A DNA stretch of 34,284 nt from Anaerobacillus alkalilacustris (GCF_001866005.1 NZ_MLQR01000016.1:72089-106372), one strand, 5' to 3'. Positions 17,393 through 26,460 are shown, counted from the stretch's first letter. Numbers and translations: made by a program. The notes: generated by a model not told the origin, from the letters alone.

Positions 17393-18914
17393 TCGGGAGC
17401 GACTCCTTTCTATCAGAAAACATTTTTTCTGCTACTGCAATAGCTTTAATCAATGCCTTAGCTTTATTCCTTGTTTCTTCCCACTCATTTTCAGGTACTG
17501 AATCAGCCACGATACCGGCTCCTGCTTGAACATAAGCTTTATTCCCTTTTATAACCATTGTTCTAATCGCTATACATGAATCAATATTCCCATCAAAGCC
17601 CAAATAAGTAATTGCCCCAGCGTAATATTCACGTCTAGTAGGCTCTAATTCCTTTAATATTTGCATCGCTCTTATTTTCGGAGCACCAGATACAGTGCCA
17701 GCTGGGAAAGATGAAAATAACGCATCTACAGGATGAACCTTTTTGTCTAACTTTCCGGTAACCTTTGAAATGATATGCATAACATGAGAGAATTTTCCTA
17801 TCTCCATAAGAACAGGTACTTCAACAGAGCCATACTGTGCAACTCTCCCAATATCATTTCTTGCTAAATCTACTAGCATATAATGCTCAGCTTTTTCTTT
17901 TTCGTCTTGAAGTAAATCAGCTTGAAGGATATCGTCCTCTTCTTTTGTTTTTCCGCGTTTTCTAGTCCCTGCAATAGGGTGAATTTCAATATGGCTATCT
18001 TGAATTTGTACTAATCTCTCAGGAGAGCTACCTACAATTTCAGTGTCGTTGATTTTCAGATAGAACAGATAAGGTGATGGATTAACCATGCGCAACACTC
18101 GGTAAAGTTCCATTCCACTTACAGTAATATCTAATTCAAAGCGTTGAGAAAGTACTGCTTGAAAGACATCACCGGACTTAATATACTCTTTAATCATTCC
18201 TACATGTTCCAAAAATTTATCTTTATTGTAATTTGAACGTACATTTTCAAAAGTCACCTCTTCATCCACCGGTGGTTGGTAGAGCTTAGATGCGTGTGGC
18301 GTTTTAGATATACGGTCTATAATTTTTTCGATTTTTTTCATAGCTTTTTCATAAATATCTAATAAGTTTGCTTCAGTTTCTTCACCCGCAATACTAACAT
18401 GATGAAGAATATATAGTTCTTTTTTATGATGGTCATAAGCTAAAATTGTTTCACAAAAAACAAAGTTCATTCTTTCTTGTTCATTTGTATTAGTATTATT
18501 TTCTTTACTTAAAACGGGCTCTATTACTTCTACAGCATCATACGTAATAGCTCCAACAGCACCACCACGAAATGGGATTGGCACTTCAATTTCTTTTACT
18601 TGTAGATAATCAATCGCTTCTTGAAACGCCTCTTTAAAACTAGTGAAAGAAAAAACCTTTTCTTTATTCTCATTTAAAAAATGGTACTGGTTATTTTTCT
18701 CCATTAGATAAAACTTTGGAGACAGTCCGATAAATGAAAAATTAGACCAAGGAGATTGCTCATCGTTACTTTCTAATAAAAATACAGCTTCTTTCTCTAA
18801 TTGTTGAAAGATTTGAATCGGTGTTAATGTATCGGCAAAAAAATGGGAAATAAAAGGAATTGTTTTATAATGCTTAGCATCATTAATAAACTGATCTAAA
18901 GATGGATTTTTCAT
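17385..18914 (-). CDS. trpE: Anthranilate synthase component I
   Basis: Makes anthranilate from chorismate, with the amidotransferase encoded elsewhere (no trpG here, as in B. subtilis). ATG at 18914 is chosen because TGAGGTG lies just upstream; the in-frame GTG at 18923 is part of that site. The 509 residues include the tryptophan-feedback LLES motif near 45 and the catalytic block with HPIAGTRKRG, DLARNDIGRV, KFSHVMHI and FPAGTVSGAPK in the C-terminal half. It is the first trp gene. Control is predicted at two levels by TRAP, through the attenuator at 19121-19151 and the site-blocking hairpin at 18923-18965. Confidence 0.97.
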   Translation of the reverse strand: MKNPSLDQFINDAKHYKTIPFISHFFADTLTPIQIFQQLEKEAVFLLESNDEQSPWSNFSFIGLSPKFYLMEKNNQYHFLNENKEKVFSFTSFKEAFQEAIDYLQVKEIEVPIPFRGGAVGAITYDAVEVIEPVLSKENNTNTNEQERMNFVFCETILAYDHHKKELYILHHVSIAGEETEANLLDIYEKAMKKIEKIIDRISKTPHASKLYQPPVDEEVTFENVRSNYNKDKFLEHVGMIKEYIKSGDVFQAVLSQRFELDITVSGMELYRVLRMVNPSPYLFYLKINDTEIVGSSPERLVQIQDSHIEIHPIAGTRKRGKTKEEDDILQADLLQDEKEKAEHYMLVDLARNDIGRVAQYGSVEVPVLMEIGKFSHVMHIISKVTGKLDKKVHPVDALFSSFPAGTVSGAPKIRAMQILKELEPTRREYYAGAITYLGFDGNIDSCIAIRTMVIKGNKAYVQAGAGIVADSVPENEWEETRNKAKALIKAIAVAEKMFSDRKESLPNA

Positions 18915-18922
18915 AATTTTCA

Positions 18923-18965
18923 CCTCAAATTATTTTGGTGAAGAAAATGAATAAGAATTATGAGG
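18923..18965 (-). promoter_or_regulatory. Hairpin hiding the trpE ribosome binding site
   Basis: CCTCA then AATT (18965-18956, one bulged T) pairs with AATT then TGAGG (18931-18923), which puts the trpE ribosome binding site in a nine-pair stem. The upstream arm CTCATCCTCA can instead pair with TGAGATGAG in the TRAP-binding region. Without TRAP the site would be free; with TRAP bound the blocking hairpin would form. This mirrors the B. subtilis trp leader; the switching here is inferred. Confidence 0.65.
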
Positions 18966-19004
18966 ATGAGTAGGGTAGGCTATCGTACCAATGATTTGCA
19001 ATGT

Positions 19005-19013
19005 ATTATAGCA
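19005..19013 (-). promoter_or_regulatory. Extended -10 like sequence within the trp leader
   Basis: TGCTATAAT on the minus strand is a perfect extended -10. It is located after the attenuator and before trpE. No good -35 is present at 17 bases. If active, it would start a message that escapes attenuation but keeps the trpE site-blocking hairpin. Confidence 0.35.
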
Positions 19014-19120
19014 CGAACGCCAAGCGGAAATAGTCACTTATTAAAATATTCAAAAAATTTAGCTCGTCGTATAATTACCAACAGCTTTGTATACTAGCGT
19101 AAATCACGTACTATTAGTAT

Positions 19121-19151
19121 AAAAAGCCTACAACTGTAAAGTCATAGGCTT
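19121..19151 (-). terminator. trp leader attenuator terminator
   Basis: AAGCCTATGAC (19151-19141) pairs with GTTGTAGGCTT (19134-19124), including two G-U pairs, around a six-base loop, and a T-run follows. It lies 25 bases after the last TRAP triplet. A competing antiterminator could use GAGGTC (around 19178-19173), which overlaps the last triplet, with GACTTT. Confidence 0.85.
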
Positions 19152-19175
19152 AGTTATATACATAATAAACCAGAC

Positions 19176-19229
19176 CTCTGCTCAGCTCATCTTCTCTCAT
19201 TCTCTTCTCATCTCAACTAAACTAAACTA
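19176..19229 (-). promoter_or_regulatory. TRAP-binding site of 11 triplets in the trp leader
   Basis: Read on the minus strand there are eleven triplets, each separated by two or three bases: TAG, TAG, TAG, GAG, GAG, GAG, GAG, AAG, GAG, GAG, GAG. One (AAG, 19193-19191) departs from the G/U-AG consensus. Eleven matches the subunit number of the TRAP ring, whose gene mtrB is at 30456. Tryptophan-loaded TRAP binding here is expected to prevent the antiterminator and allow termination at 19121. Confidence 0.93.
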
Positions 19230-19275
19230 AACTTTTTTATAATTCTAACTATTTATAAATCTCTTATTCGTCATA

Positions 19276-19659
19276 TTACACTTGATTATGTGTATCTGTC
19301 AACTGTAAATCAGGCCGTAATCGAACAGCTTCTCTTAAATATATATGGTTAATCTCTTCTTGGTTCAAATCTGTATTCACTGTAAGCATAACACGAATAC
19401 ACTTAGGTAAACCGTTTGGAACAGGTATTTCTGTGGAACACATAACAGGTACATACGTCCATCCGCTTAAAGTTCGCAATACTTTTGCAGGGAAGGTAGC
19501 ATTGAGATCCTCAGTAACTGTAATTATTACATGAGCAACCGAATTCGGGTCAATTTTATTTTTTTCAATGACTTCTTTAAAAAGCTCTTTGGTTGCCTCT
19601 AAAATTTCATTTTCTTCATTGTTTAATACCGTAGTCGCACCGCGAACTCCTCTAACCAT
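19276..19659 (-). CDS. aroH: Chorismate mutase, AroH type
   Basis: Monofunctional chorismate mutase converting chorismate to prephenate. The start is ATG at 19659 with GGAGGGG five bases upstream, giving 127 residues, the size of B. subtilis AroH. The N terminus MVRGVRGATT and active-site residues equivalent to Arg7, Glu78, Arg90 and Tyr108 are present as R6, E77 (STEIPV), R89 (KCIRVM) and Y107 (HIYLREA). It folds as a trimer in the family. It lies between aroB and the trp leader, about 190 bases after aroB; the trp promoter and leader begin right after its stop. Confidence 0.97.
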   Translation of the reverse strand: MVRGVRGATTVLNNEENEILEATKELFKEVIEKNKIDPNSVAHVIITVTEDLNATFPAKVLRTLSGWTYVPVMCSTEIPVPNGLPKCIRVMLTVNTDLNQEEINHIYLREAVRLRPDLQLTDTHNQV

Positions 19660-19845
19660 AAAACCCCTCCGTTGTTTCAAATTTAGAAAACAGCAACAAC
19701 CTTATTCACGAGTGGAATAACCTCGAGATCGGATATACACTAATGCAAAGCATTCAAATTTGAAACTTTTATATTCAGATATTATTAGAAATGAAAAAGG
19801 TAGAATTTCCTATTATGACACACTCAATTTAAAGAGAAAAATTCA

Positions 19846-20916
19846 TTAACCAAGTAATGCCCTTAGTTGTTCTTCCGAAACAGAAACAACCTTTGAGTTT
19901 CCAACTTCTTGTAACAGAACCATTTTAATAATACCTTCTTCAGATTTTTTATCTTTTTTCATCGCTTCAATCAACTCTTCAGCAGTTAATTGTGAAGGTA
20001 TTTGTACATCATAACCGTATTTTTCAAACCAATCCTTAACATGAGCAATGTCTAAATTATTTTTATAGTATTGTTCACTCACTTTTAGTGCAAACAACAT
20101 TCCAATAGCTACCGCTTCACCATGGGTAATCTTACCGTAGCCAAGTTTCGTTTCTATTGCATGGGCTAACGTATGACCAAAATTTAAATAAGCACGGATT
20201 CCTTTTTCTGTTTCATCTTCTTTAACCACTTCGGCTTTTACTGATATAGACCTTTTTAACAGTTGTGTAGCTAATTGACCATTTATTTTAGAAAAACAAT
20301 CAATATTTATTTTCAGCCACTCTAAAAACTCTTTATCCCAAATGAATCCGTGTTTTATTACTTCAGCAAAACCTGAACGCCATTCATGCTCGGGTAATGA
20401 TTGTAATGTTGTAGTATCATAAATTACTGCTTCAGGTTGATAAAATGCTCCAACCATGTTCTTACCTAATGGATGGTTTATCGCTACCTTTCCACCTACA
20501 CTACTATCATGAGCTAACAAAGTAGTTGGTACTTGAACAAAAGGGATTCCTCTCATAAATGTAGCTGCCACAAAACCGGCTAAATCACCGACGACACCAC
20601 CACCTAGAGCAATAATTAATGAGCGACGATCCAATCCTTTCTCAAGAGCAAATCCTTGGATTTCATAATAGTTTTGAAATGATTTGGAAGCCTCACCACT
20701 AGGGATAATATATTCATAAACGTGTTTATACTCATCTAATGATGTTTTTACATCATCTAAATAAAGTGAAGCAACCTTATCGTCCGTGATAATTAGGATG
20801 GATGTGACTGTTGATTTAAGTAACTTAGAAAGTACTTTCCCCACTTCTAACCGCAAGTCTTCACCAATAAATAGTGGATACTGTTTAGAGCTTGTTTCAA
20901 TCATCAATTTTTCCAT
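19846..20916 (-). CDS. aroB: 3-dehydroquinate synthase
   Basis: Second step of the shikimate pathway, converting DAHP to 3-dehydroquinate with NAD and a divalent metal. The 356 residues contain the NAD-binding GGGVVGDLAGFVAATFMRG near 105-123, VPTTLLAHDSSVGGK near 130-145, and metal ligands in the YLNFGHTLAHAIE region near 250 and HGEAVAIGM near 265. Its ATG overlaps the aroC stop by one base (TAATG), a sign of translational coupling. Confidence 0.97.
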   Translation of the reverse strand: MEKLMIETSSKQYPLFIGEDLRLEVGKVLSKLLKSTVTSILIITDDKVASLYLDDVKTSLDEYKHVYEYIIPSGEASKSFQNYYEIQGFALEKGLDRRSLIIALGGGVVGDLAGFVAATFMRGIPFVQVPTTLLAHDSSVGGKVAINHPLGKNMVGAFYQPEAVIYDTTTLQSLPEHEWRSGFAEVIKHGFIWDKEFLEWLKINIDCFSKINGQLATQLLKRSISVKAEVVKEDETEKGIRAYLNFGHTLAHAIETKLGYGKITHGEAVAIGMLFALKVSEQYYKNNLDIAHVKDWFEKYGYDVQIPSQLTAEELIEAMKKDKKSEEGIIKMVLLQEVGNSKVVSVSEEQLRALLG

Positions 20917-22091
20917 TAGAAATTTTTCACCCGATCTTCGTAACGGTTAATATTTTCTTTAATTTCATCAACGAAATCACTTCCGAATTTTTCTAATAAC
21001 GCTGCGGCAACTTCCCATGCAACACATGCTTCAGCTACTACAGCAGCAGCAGGGACTGCACAACTATCAGAACGTTCAATACTTGCTTCGAAAGATTCTT
21101 TTGTATCAATATCTACACTTTGTAACGGTTTATAAAGAGTGGGAATAGGCTTCATAACTCCTCTTACGACAATTGGCATACCGTTAGTCATGCCACCTTC
21201 GAATCCACCCATATTATTTGTTTTGCGACTATAGCCATCTTCTTTATTCCATTCAATTTCGTCATGTACTTGACTACCTGGTTTTCTAGCTGCTTCAAAA
21301 CCTATTCCTACCTCTACGCCTTTAAAAGCATTAATTCCCATGACAGCACCAGCAATTTTTGCATCTAATTTTTTATCATATTGTACGTAGCTTCCTAGGC
21401 CGACAGGAACTCCTTCAATTACTACCTCAACGATCCCACCAATTGAATCTCCATCTTTTTTTGCTTTATCAATAGCGTCCATCATCTGCTTTTCTACTGC
21501 AAGATCCAAACAACGTACAGGTGAATTTTCAGAGCGTTCTTGTAAATCTTCAATTGATTTATATTCAACATCGTGGGCTTTCACTCCACCGATTTCTAAT
21601 ACATGGCTTCCAACTTTTATTCCAAAAGCCGATAATAGTTTTTTAGCAACTGCACCGGCAGCAACACGTACCGTAGTTTCTCTAGCAGAAGACCTCTCTA
21701 GAACATTCCTCATATCACGATGATTGTATTTTAATGCCCCTACTAAATCAGCATGTCCAGGACGAGGTCTAGTAATTTTCCGCTTAATATCGTCTTGATC
21801 TAATTCAATTTCTAAAGGCTCGCTTCCCATAATTTTTGTCCAATGCTTCCAATCATCATTTTCAACTATTAAAGTAATTGGCGCACCTGTTGTTTTTCCA
21901 TGTCTAACACCACTAGTGATTTTCACTTGATCTTTTTCAATTTGCATCCTTCTACCACGACCATGCCCCTTTTGTCGCCTTGCCAAGTCTGCATCAATAT
22001 CATGTCTCTCCAGAGTTAATTGAGCGGGAACCCCTTCTATTATTGTCGTTAATTGTGGTCCGTGCGACTCACCTGCAGTTAAGTATCTCAT
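20916..22091 (-). CDS. aroC: Chorismate synthase
   Basis: Final step of the pathway, converting EPSP to chorismate with reduced FMN (named aroF in B. subtilis). Its 391 residues begin [20 protein letters not shown]. They contain [15 protein letters not shown] near 115, the [15 protein letters not shown] signature near 133, and [12 protein letters not shown] near 300. AAGGAGGA precedes the ATG. This is the first gene of the aromatic operon, and a 507-base gap and a probable terminator separate it from cheR. Confidence 0.97.
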   Translation of the reverse strand: MRYLTAGESHGPQLTTIIEGVPAQLTLERHDIDADLARRQKGHGRGRRMQIEKDQVKITSGVRHGKTTGAPITLIVENDDWKHWTKIMGSEPLEIELDQDDIKRKITRPRPGHADLVGALKYNHRDMRNVLERSSARETTVRVAAGAVAKKLLSAFGIKVGSHVLEIGGVKAHDVEYKSIEDLQERSENSPVRCLDLAVEKQMMDAIDKAKKDGDSIGGIVEVVIEGVPVGLGSYVQYDKKLDAKIAGAVMGINAFKGVEVGIGFEAARKPGSQVHDEIEWNKEDGYSRKTNNMGGFEGGMTNGMPIVVRGVMKPIPTLYKPLQSVDIDTKESFEASIERSDSCAVPAAAVVAEACVAWEVAAALLEKFGSDFVDEIKENINRYEDRVKNF

Positions 22092-22598
22092 TATTTGGTT
22101 CCTCCTTAAAATCTTTAGCGCTTTTATGTGCTAAATTATAACATCTTTTTCGTCTTTTGTCTTATTATTAAGAAAACTTTTTCTTTTTTCAAGCTATTTC
22201 ACATATTTTATATTATAAAAATTTTCTAAGACGTCTTAGAAATAAACTAGTCATTAAATGACAACTACGTTCCACTTGCTCCTATGTACCGTTTACACTG
22301 TTAACTCAAAGAATTTTCTATTAGAAAAAGGTTAACCTATAGATTAACCTTACTCATAAAAATATATCACTATTTTACTTTTTATAGTTTCTACCATCTA
22401 TATTACTATATCCCACTCTTGTTTAAATAACTCCTCACCTCAAAACCAAAGATGATTAAGCGAACTCGTTTCAGCAAGCTGAAACATCGGAAAATCCCAC
22501 CTACACTACGCTTAGAGGCGGGTGGCTTTTACCCTAAAAAAAATCCAAATAAATAGGTGGGCGGTGCATTGACTAGTGGCCTAGCATAGTATTATTTA
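22092..22598. other. cheR-aroC intergenic region
   Basis: 507 bases with no plausible gene. The part next to aroC is AT-rich and should hold the promoter of the aromatic operon, but I cannot fix a promoter. Near cheR there are two palindromes, at 22468-22485 and about 22495-22523, described separately. Confidence 0.5.
22468..22524 (-). terminator. Paired palindromes after cheR
   Basis: GTTTCAG/CTGAAAC (22468-22485, four-base loop) lies next to CCCACCT and AGGCGGG (about 22496-22522). On the minus strand the second forms a seven-pair stem with one G-U pair, followed by ATTTT. It could terminate cheR. The combination also resembles the palindromic right end of IS200/IS605-type elements, so a mobile-element remnant is an alternative. 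Confidence 0.5.
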
Positions 22599-23372
22599 TT
22601 AAATTTTCTTTCTATAAAAAAACGTGTCCTCAGTAGCAAATCCATATTCAACTGGGTTAAAAATTTGCTCAGTACTTCCTACAAAAAGAACTCCATCTGT
22701 GCGAAGTGCTTTGCAAAATTTATGATATAGTTCATGTTTTGCTTCTTCGGTAAAATAAATCATAACATTTCGACAAACGATTAAGTCAAAATCGTTTTCA
22801 AACCTATCTGAAAGAAGATTCCCTTGTCTAAAGGTAATCATTTTCTTCAAATCATCTTTTATTCGATATCCCATTCCATCATTATCAAAATGTTTATTAA
22901 ACATTTCTTTTGGCACATCTTTTATTGAACGATCAGTATATAACCCCACTTTCGCTCTTTCTAGTATTACCTTATCTAAATCTGTTGCTAAAATAGTAAC
23001 GTTTGAGCGTGGAGCTAACTTAGAAATGATCATTGCGAGTGTATAAGGCTCCTCACCAGTAGAGCAAGCTGCACTCCATATTCTTAATCGTTTATTAGTT
23101 TCTAAAAGTCGAGGTAGTATTTTTGATTCAAGAATTTCCCACCGCTTAGGATTACGGTAAAATTCAGACACATTAATTGTCATTCTTTCTAAAAACTCAT
23201 CAAATAGCTCATGATTTTTGATCATTGCTTGAAAGTATGTAGTAAAGTCGTGATATCCTCGTTTATCCCTTAATGAAGTAAGCCTTCGTTTCATTTGCGC
23301 CTCTTTATATAGGGATAAGTCTATTCCTGTTTTTTTCTTTATATTTTCAATAAACCCCCAATAATCTCCCAT
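22599..23372 (-). CDS. cheR: Chemotaxis protein methyltransferase CheR
   Basis: Methylates glutamates of chemoreceptors using S-adenosylmethionine. The 257 residues show the N-terminal helical CheR domain ([20 protein letters not shown], about residues 20-40), followed by [18 protein letters not shown]. The methyltransferase domain has [18 protein letters not shown] near 98-115, TILATDLDK, and [12 protein letters not shown] near 195. AAGGAG precedes the ATG. Its place between ndk and aroC is the same as in B. subtilis. Confidence 0.96.
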   Translation of the reverse strand: MGDYWGFIENIKKKTGIDLSLYKEAQMKRRLTSLRDKRGYHDFTTYFQAMIKNHELFDEFLERMTINVSEFYRNPKRWEILESKILPRLLETNKRLRIWSAACSTGEEPYTLAMIISKLAPRSNVTILATDLDKVILERAKVGLYTDRSIKDVPKEMFNKHFDNDGMGYRIKDDLKKMITFRQGNLLSDRFENDFDLIVCRNVMIYFTEEAKHELYHKFCKALRTDGVLFVGSTEQIFNPVEYGFATEDTFFYRKKI

Positions 23373-23512
23373 TACACTTTCTCCTTTTTATCAGGTAAAA
23401 ACTAAAACAAACTTACTAAATGTAAGTACCTAAATGGAATAAAATAATATTTATTTCTTTATATCATAATTTACTTATAGTTACTAGTTAAACTTCGTAC
23501 ATACAGCAAAGT

Positions 23513-23537
23513 AAAAAGCTAAGCAACATGCCTAGCT
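23513..23537 (-). terminator. Intrinsic terminator after ndk
   Basis: AGCTAAGC (23517-23524) pairs with GCCTAGCT (23530-23537), with one G-U pair, around a five-base loop. The minus strand continues TTTTTA. It separates ndk from cheR. Confidence 0.8.
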
Positions 23538-23559
23538 CATTGTTAAACTTATAAAACTT

Positions 23560-24003
23560 TTATACCCACGGACGAATTGTTTTTTCGTACGTAATTAATT
23601 CATCTTCTTTAAAAAAGATACTTATTTCTCGAGCTGCACTCTCCAGTGAATCAGACCCGTGAATTACATTCATGCTTTTTTTTGTAGCATAGTCACCACG
23701 AATCGTTCCAGGCAGAGCATCTGCAGGATTTGTCGCCCCCATCATCACTCGTGCTGCTTTTATTACATTTTCACCTTCCCATACCATTGCAAAAACAGGT
23801 CCAGAAGTAATGAAATCAACTAACTCTTCAAAAAATGGGCGATCTTTATGTTCAGCATAATGTATTACAGCGACCTCTTTTGTAACCGTTAACATTTTCG
23901 CGCCTACTAGTTGAAATCCTTTTCTCTCAAACCTTGAAACAATTTCCCCTATCAAATTCCTTTGTACCCCATCAGGTTTTACCATTAAATAAGTTCTTTC
24001 CAT
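23560..24003 (-). CDS. ndk: Nucleoside diphosphate kinase
   Basis: Transfers the gamma phosphate between nucleoside triphosphates and diphosphates through a phosphohistidine. ATG at 24003 is chosen because a GAGG site sits about nine bases upstream and the protein then starts [12 protein letters not shown], giving 147 residues, the usual size. The active-site histidine is H115 in NVIHGSDS. The substrate region [11 protein letters not shown] and [11 protein letters not shown] are intact. It lies between hepT and cheR as in B. subtilis, but a 378-base repeat is inserted upstream, and a terminator follows the gene. Confidence 0.97.
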   Translation of the reverse strand: MERTYLMVKPDGVQRNLIGEIVSRFERKGFQLVGAKMLTVTKEVAVIHYAEHKDRPFFEELVDFITSGPVFAMVWEGENVIKAARVMMGATNPADALPGTIRGDYATKKSMNVIHGSDSLESAAREISIFFKEDELITYEKTIRPWV

Positions 24004-24018
24004 GTTAACATACCTCAC

Positions 24019-24187
24019 TCTCTGAATATGTATATAACCATGAACTTCGAATCCAAGTGTTAAGGATTCAAGAATACAACTATGAGAACAAACTCCAAGG
24101 AATAATAACCAATAATGTCAATTATAACAAATATACAAATCTTTTTCAACACTGTCATATTGTTAATGTATATAGGTAATATCATAA
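24019..24187. other. Upstream region of ndk
   Basis: An AT-rich gap between ndk and the repeat at 24188. It presumably contains the ndk promoter now that the repeat and the hepT terminator separate the genes. No clear promoter or reading frame is seen. Confidence 0.4.
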
Positions 24188-24565
24188 GAAAGCGCAAGCG
24201 CCTTGGTCACGAGCAGCTGCTCGTGCGCCACTTCGTTTGCTCAAGAGCGAAGCAGCTTCGAAGTAATCCAAGTAGTAGCTTCACTGGGGCGGCCTTTGAC
24301 AGAAGCCGCTCTTTGGCTTCTTACGTTAACGTGCTTCTGCGTCTTCTAGCATAGCTTCGTAGCAAGCTTACTCGAAGCAGTGTTTTGTGCGACGAGTAAC
24401 CGCAGGAGCAATTGTTTTCGTGCGACGAGTAACCGCAGGAGCAAAGCTGCATGAAGCTAATCGTAGAAGGATCTCAAGCAGTAATTGAAGTCTGTTGCTT
24501 GACCGGGCTCGTAGGCTGCTTGCGCTAGACAGTTTCCAAGTTAGAAATTTATAAATTCTGATTAT
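24188..24565 (+). repeat. Dispersed intergenic repeat, longest copy
   Basis: It starts GAAAGCGCAAGCGCCTTGG and ends with the tail TTATAAATTCTGATTAT. The interior resembles the copy at 8734 but contains a 33-base tandem duplication: TGCGACGAGTAACCGCAGGA begins at both 24388 and 24421. The tail lies two bases from the T-tract side of the hepT terminator. Open frames inside follow the repeat and are not genes. Confidence 0.9.
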
Positions 24566-24566
24566 A

Positions 24567-24597
24567 AAAGAAAGACACATACCTAAATGTATATGCC
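24567..24597 (-). terminator. Intrinsic terminator after hepT
   Basis: GACACATAC (24574-24582) pairs with GTATATGCC (24589-24597), with two G-U pairs, around a six-base loop. The minus strand continues TTTCTTTTAT. It lies 20 bases after the hepT stop. Confidence 0.75.
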
Positions 24598-24616
24598 TTG
24601 TCAATTCTCTTATCCC

Positions 24617-25588
24617 TTAGTATTTTCTTGTCCCGATATATTTTGCAATTTGATAAAAAGATTCTTTAGCAGGAAAATCCGGAAGATTTTCTAGTTCCTT
24701 ATACGCTTTATTTAAATAGCGATCACTCATTTCAAATGAATAATCTACTCCTCCAGCCTGTTTAATAGAAGAAATAATCTCTTCCATTTCTTTTTTTTCT
24801 GGCTTGTCCCCATTTATTATGTTTATTATATAAGAACGAAGCACCTCATCATTTTTCATACTAAAAAGAGCCGGTAATGTTACATTCCCATGCTGCAAAT
24901 CACTGCCAGCTGGTTTCCCTAGTTCTTTTTCAGTCGCAATAAAGTCTAAGATATCATCGGTAATTTGAAAAGCCATACCAACGTTATAACCATAACGGTA
25001 TAAACTTAACTGAACTTCTCTAGGTGCATCAACAGCCAAGGCCCCAAGTCTACAACTAACAGCAATTAATATCGCTGTTTTACGTTTTATTCTTCTCAAA
25101 TATATCTTTAAGTTTTGATTCCAATTATATTGATCTCTAATTTGTTCTACTTCACCAATACACATCTCTACCATTGCGTCTGATAAGATTTGATGAACTT
25201 CTGGTTTTTCACAATTTGTTGTCATCTCAATTGCCCTTGCAAAAATATAATCACCAGTATACATTGCGACACGGTTATCCCATTTCGACATTATTGTTTT
25301 TTTCCCTCTCCTTAATTCCGCATCATCAATAACATCGTCATGAACGAGGGATGCCATATGGATTAATTCTAATGGCACAGCAACTTGTTTAATTTTTTCA
25401 ATATCGTAATTACCAAATTTACCTGCCAACAGAACAAAAACTGGCCTAATTCGCTTACCTCCTGCTTTTAAAAGGTGTATAGAAGCCTTTTTTAGGACAG
25501 GGTGGTTTGCATCAATTGTTGACTCAAGTTCTTTCTCTATTTTTGCTATGTCAGAGCGTAAATGCCAATAAATATCCGTTAACTTCAT
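24617..25588 (-). CDS. hepT: Heptaprenyl diphosphate synthase component II
   Basis: Catalytic subunit of the two-component synthase that extends farnesyl diphosphate with isopentenyl diphosphate to make the menaquinone tail. ATG at 25588 is chosen because AAGGTGGAG lies just upstream, giving 323 residues. The first aspartate-rich motif is LVHDDVIDDAELRRG (residues 81-95) and the second is QITDDILDF near 210. KAGGKRIRPV near 41-50 binds isopentenyl diphosphate. It starts 16 bases after the mqnA stop, so it belongs to the same operon as hepS. Confidence 0.95.
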   Translation of the reverse strand: MKLTDIYWHLRSDIAKIEKELESTIDANHPVLKKASIHLLKAGGKRIRPVFVLLAGKFGNYDIEKIKQVAVPLELIHMASLVHDDVIDDAELRRGKKTIMSKWDNRVAMYTGDYIFARAIEMTTNCEKPEVHQILSDAMVEMCIGEVEQIRDQYNWNQNLKIYLRRIKRKTAILIAVSCRLGALAVDAPREVQLSLYRYGYNVGMAFQITDDILDFIATEKELGKPAGSDLQHGNVTLPALFSMKNDEVLRSYIINIINGDKPEKKEMEEIISSIKQAGGVDYSFEMSDRYLNKAYKELENLPDFPAKESFYQIAKYIGTRKY

Positions 25589-25604
25589 GCTCTCCACCTT
25601 AATA

Positions 25605-26459
25605 TCAAATGGAATGACAATGGTCAATTGCACTCCATAATTTTATTGTATTTACTTTTTTTAATAAACCTAATTCAGTAGCTAGATCATAGTATTTATA
25701 AAGTCCCTCTTGTTGTCTTACTGTAAAATCGTGACTTAAACCATTAAAATAATCAATCCAGAAGCGTTTTGATCCCCCAAAGTCTTTTCTGATTGAGGAT
25801 ATCATTTCTTCATAATTGTTTTCAATACATTTATTCTTACTTGTTATGAAGCCATCGTATAATGCACTAATTCGATATGCTTCTGTTTGTAAAATATCGT
25901 TACGTATCGCTAGTACTGCAAATGTCATAGGTAATTTTGTATGTTCATACCAAAGTTGTCCTAAATCATAGCGGTGAATATGAGATGCAAGGTTCCATAG
26001 TGTAAATATAGCATCGTCACCAATTAACAAACAAGCATCATGGTCAGCAAGCATCTCCTCGAAATCCGGTGTCATAACCGTGTACTCAGGATTTAACTCA
26101 TAAAAAGATTGTAAGATAATTTTTAATAGGTTTACTGATGTTGCTGAACTAGACGTAAGTGCTACCTTTTTTCCATCTAATTGTGTAATAGGCACCTTAG
26201 AGAAAAGAAAAATTGAGCCAACACTATTAGGGGCTGATACTGATAGATTGGGTAAGATTGTATATTTATCAACATGTTCTCCGTAAGAAAATGAGGATAT
26301 ACCTCCAACATCAATGATACCTTTTGACATACCTTCATTTAACTGAGATGGAATTTGAGGAATAAACAGACAATCTAATTTATTCAAATAATCTCTATCT
26401 AAATAATAGTACAACGGAAGCATATTTGTATAAGAAATTTCTCCAACAACTAAACTCAT
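25605..26459 (-). CDS. mqnA: MqnA-type chorismate dehydratase
   Basis: Resembles MqnA of the futalosine pathway, which dehydrates chorismate to 3-enolpyruvylbenzoate. ATG at 26459 is used because GGGGGGA lies just upstream and the ubiX stop ends one base before, giving 284 residues. Family features are VGEISYTNMLPLYYYL at the N terminus (like the RISYLNTxP of MqnA), the periplasmic-binding-protein-like fold segments VGSIFLFSK and TSSSATSVNLLKIIL, LLIGDDAI, and LGQLWYEHTKLPMTFAVLAI. No signal peptide is present, so it is cytoplasmic. It lies between ubiX and hepT in a menaquinone operon, which supports the role. MqnD is a related family, but the motifs favour MqnA. Confidence 0.85.
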   Translation of the reverse strand: MSLVVGEISYTNMLPLYYYLDRDYLNKLDCLFIPQIPSQLNEGMSKGIIDVGGISSFSYGEHVDKYTILPNLSVSAPNSVGSIFLFSKVPITQLDGKKVALTSSSATSVNLLKIILQSFYELNPEYTVMTPDFEEMLADHDACLLIGDDAIFTLWNLASHIHRYDLGQLWYEHTKLPMTFAVLAIRNDILQTEAYRISALYDGFITSKNKCIENNYEEMISSIRKDFGGSKRFWIDYFNGLSHDFTVRQQEGLYKYYDLATELGLLKKVNTIKLWSAIDHCHSI

Positions 26460-26460
26460 T

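Noticed and set aside
24115..24604. Open frames in the repeat between ndk and hepT
   Set aside because: Both arise from the 24188-24565 repeat, including its 33-base duplication (the peptide APAVTRRTK recurs). No start signals are present.
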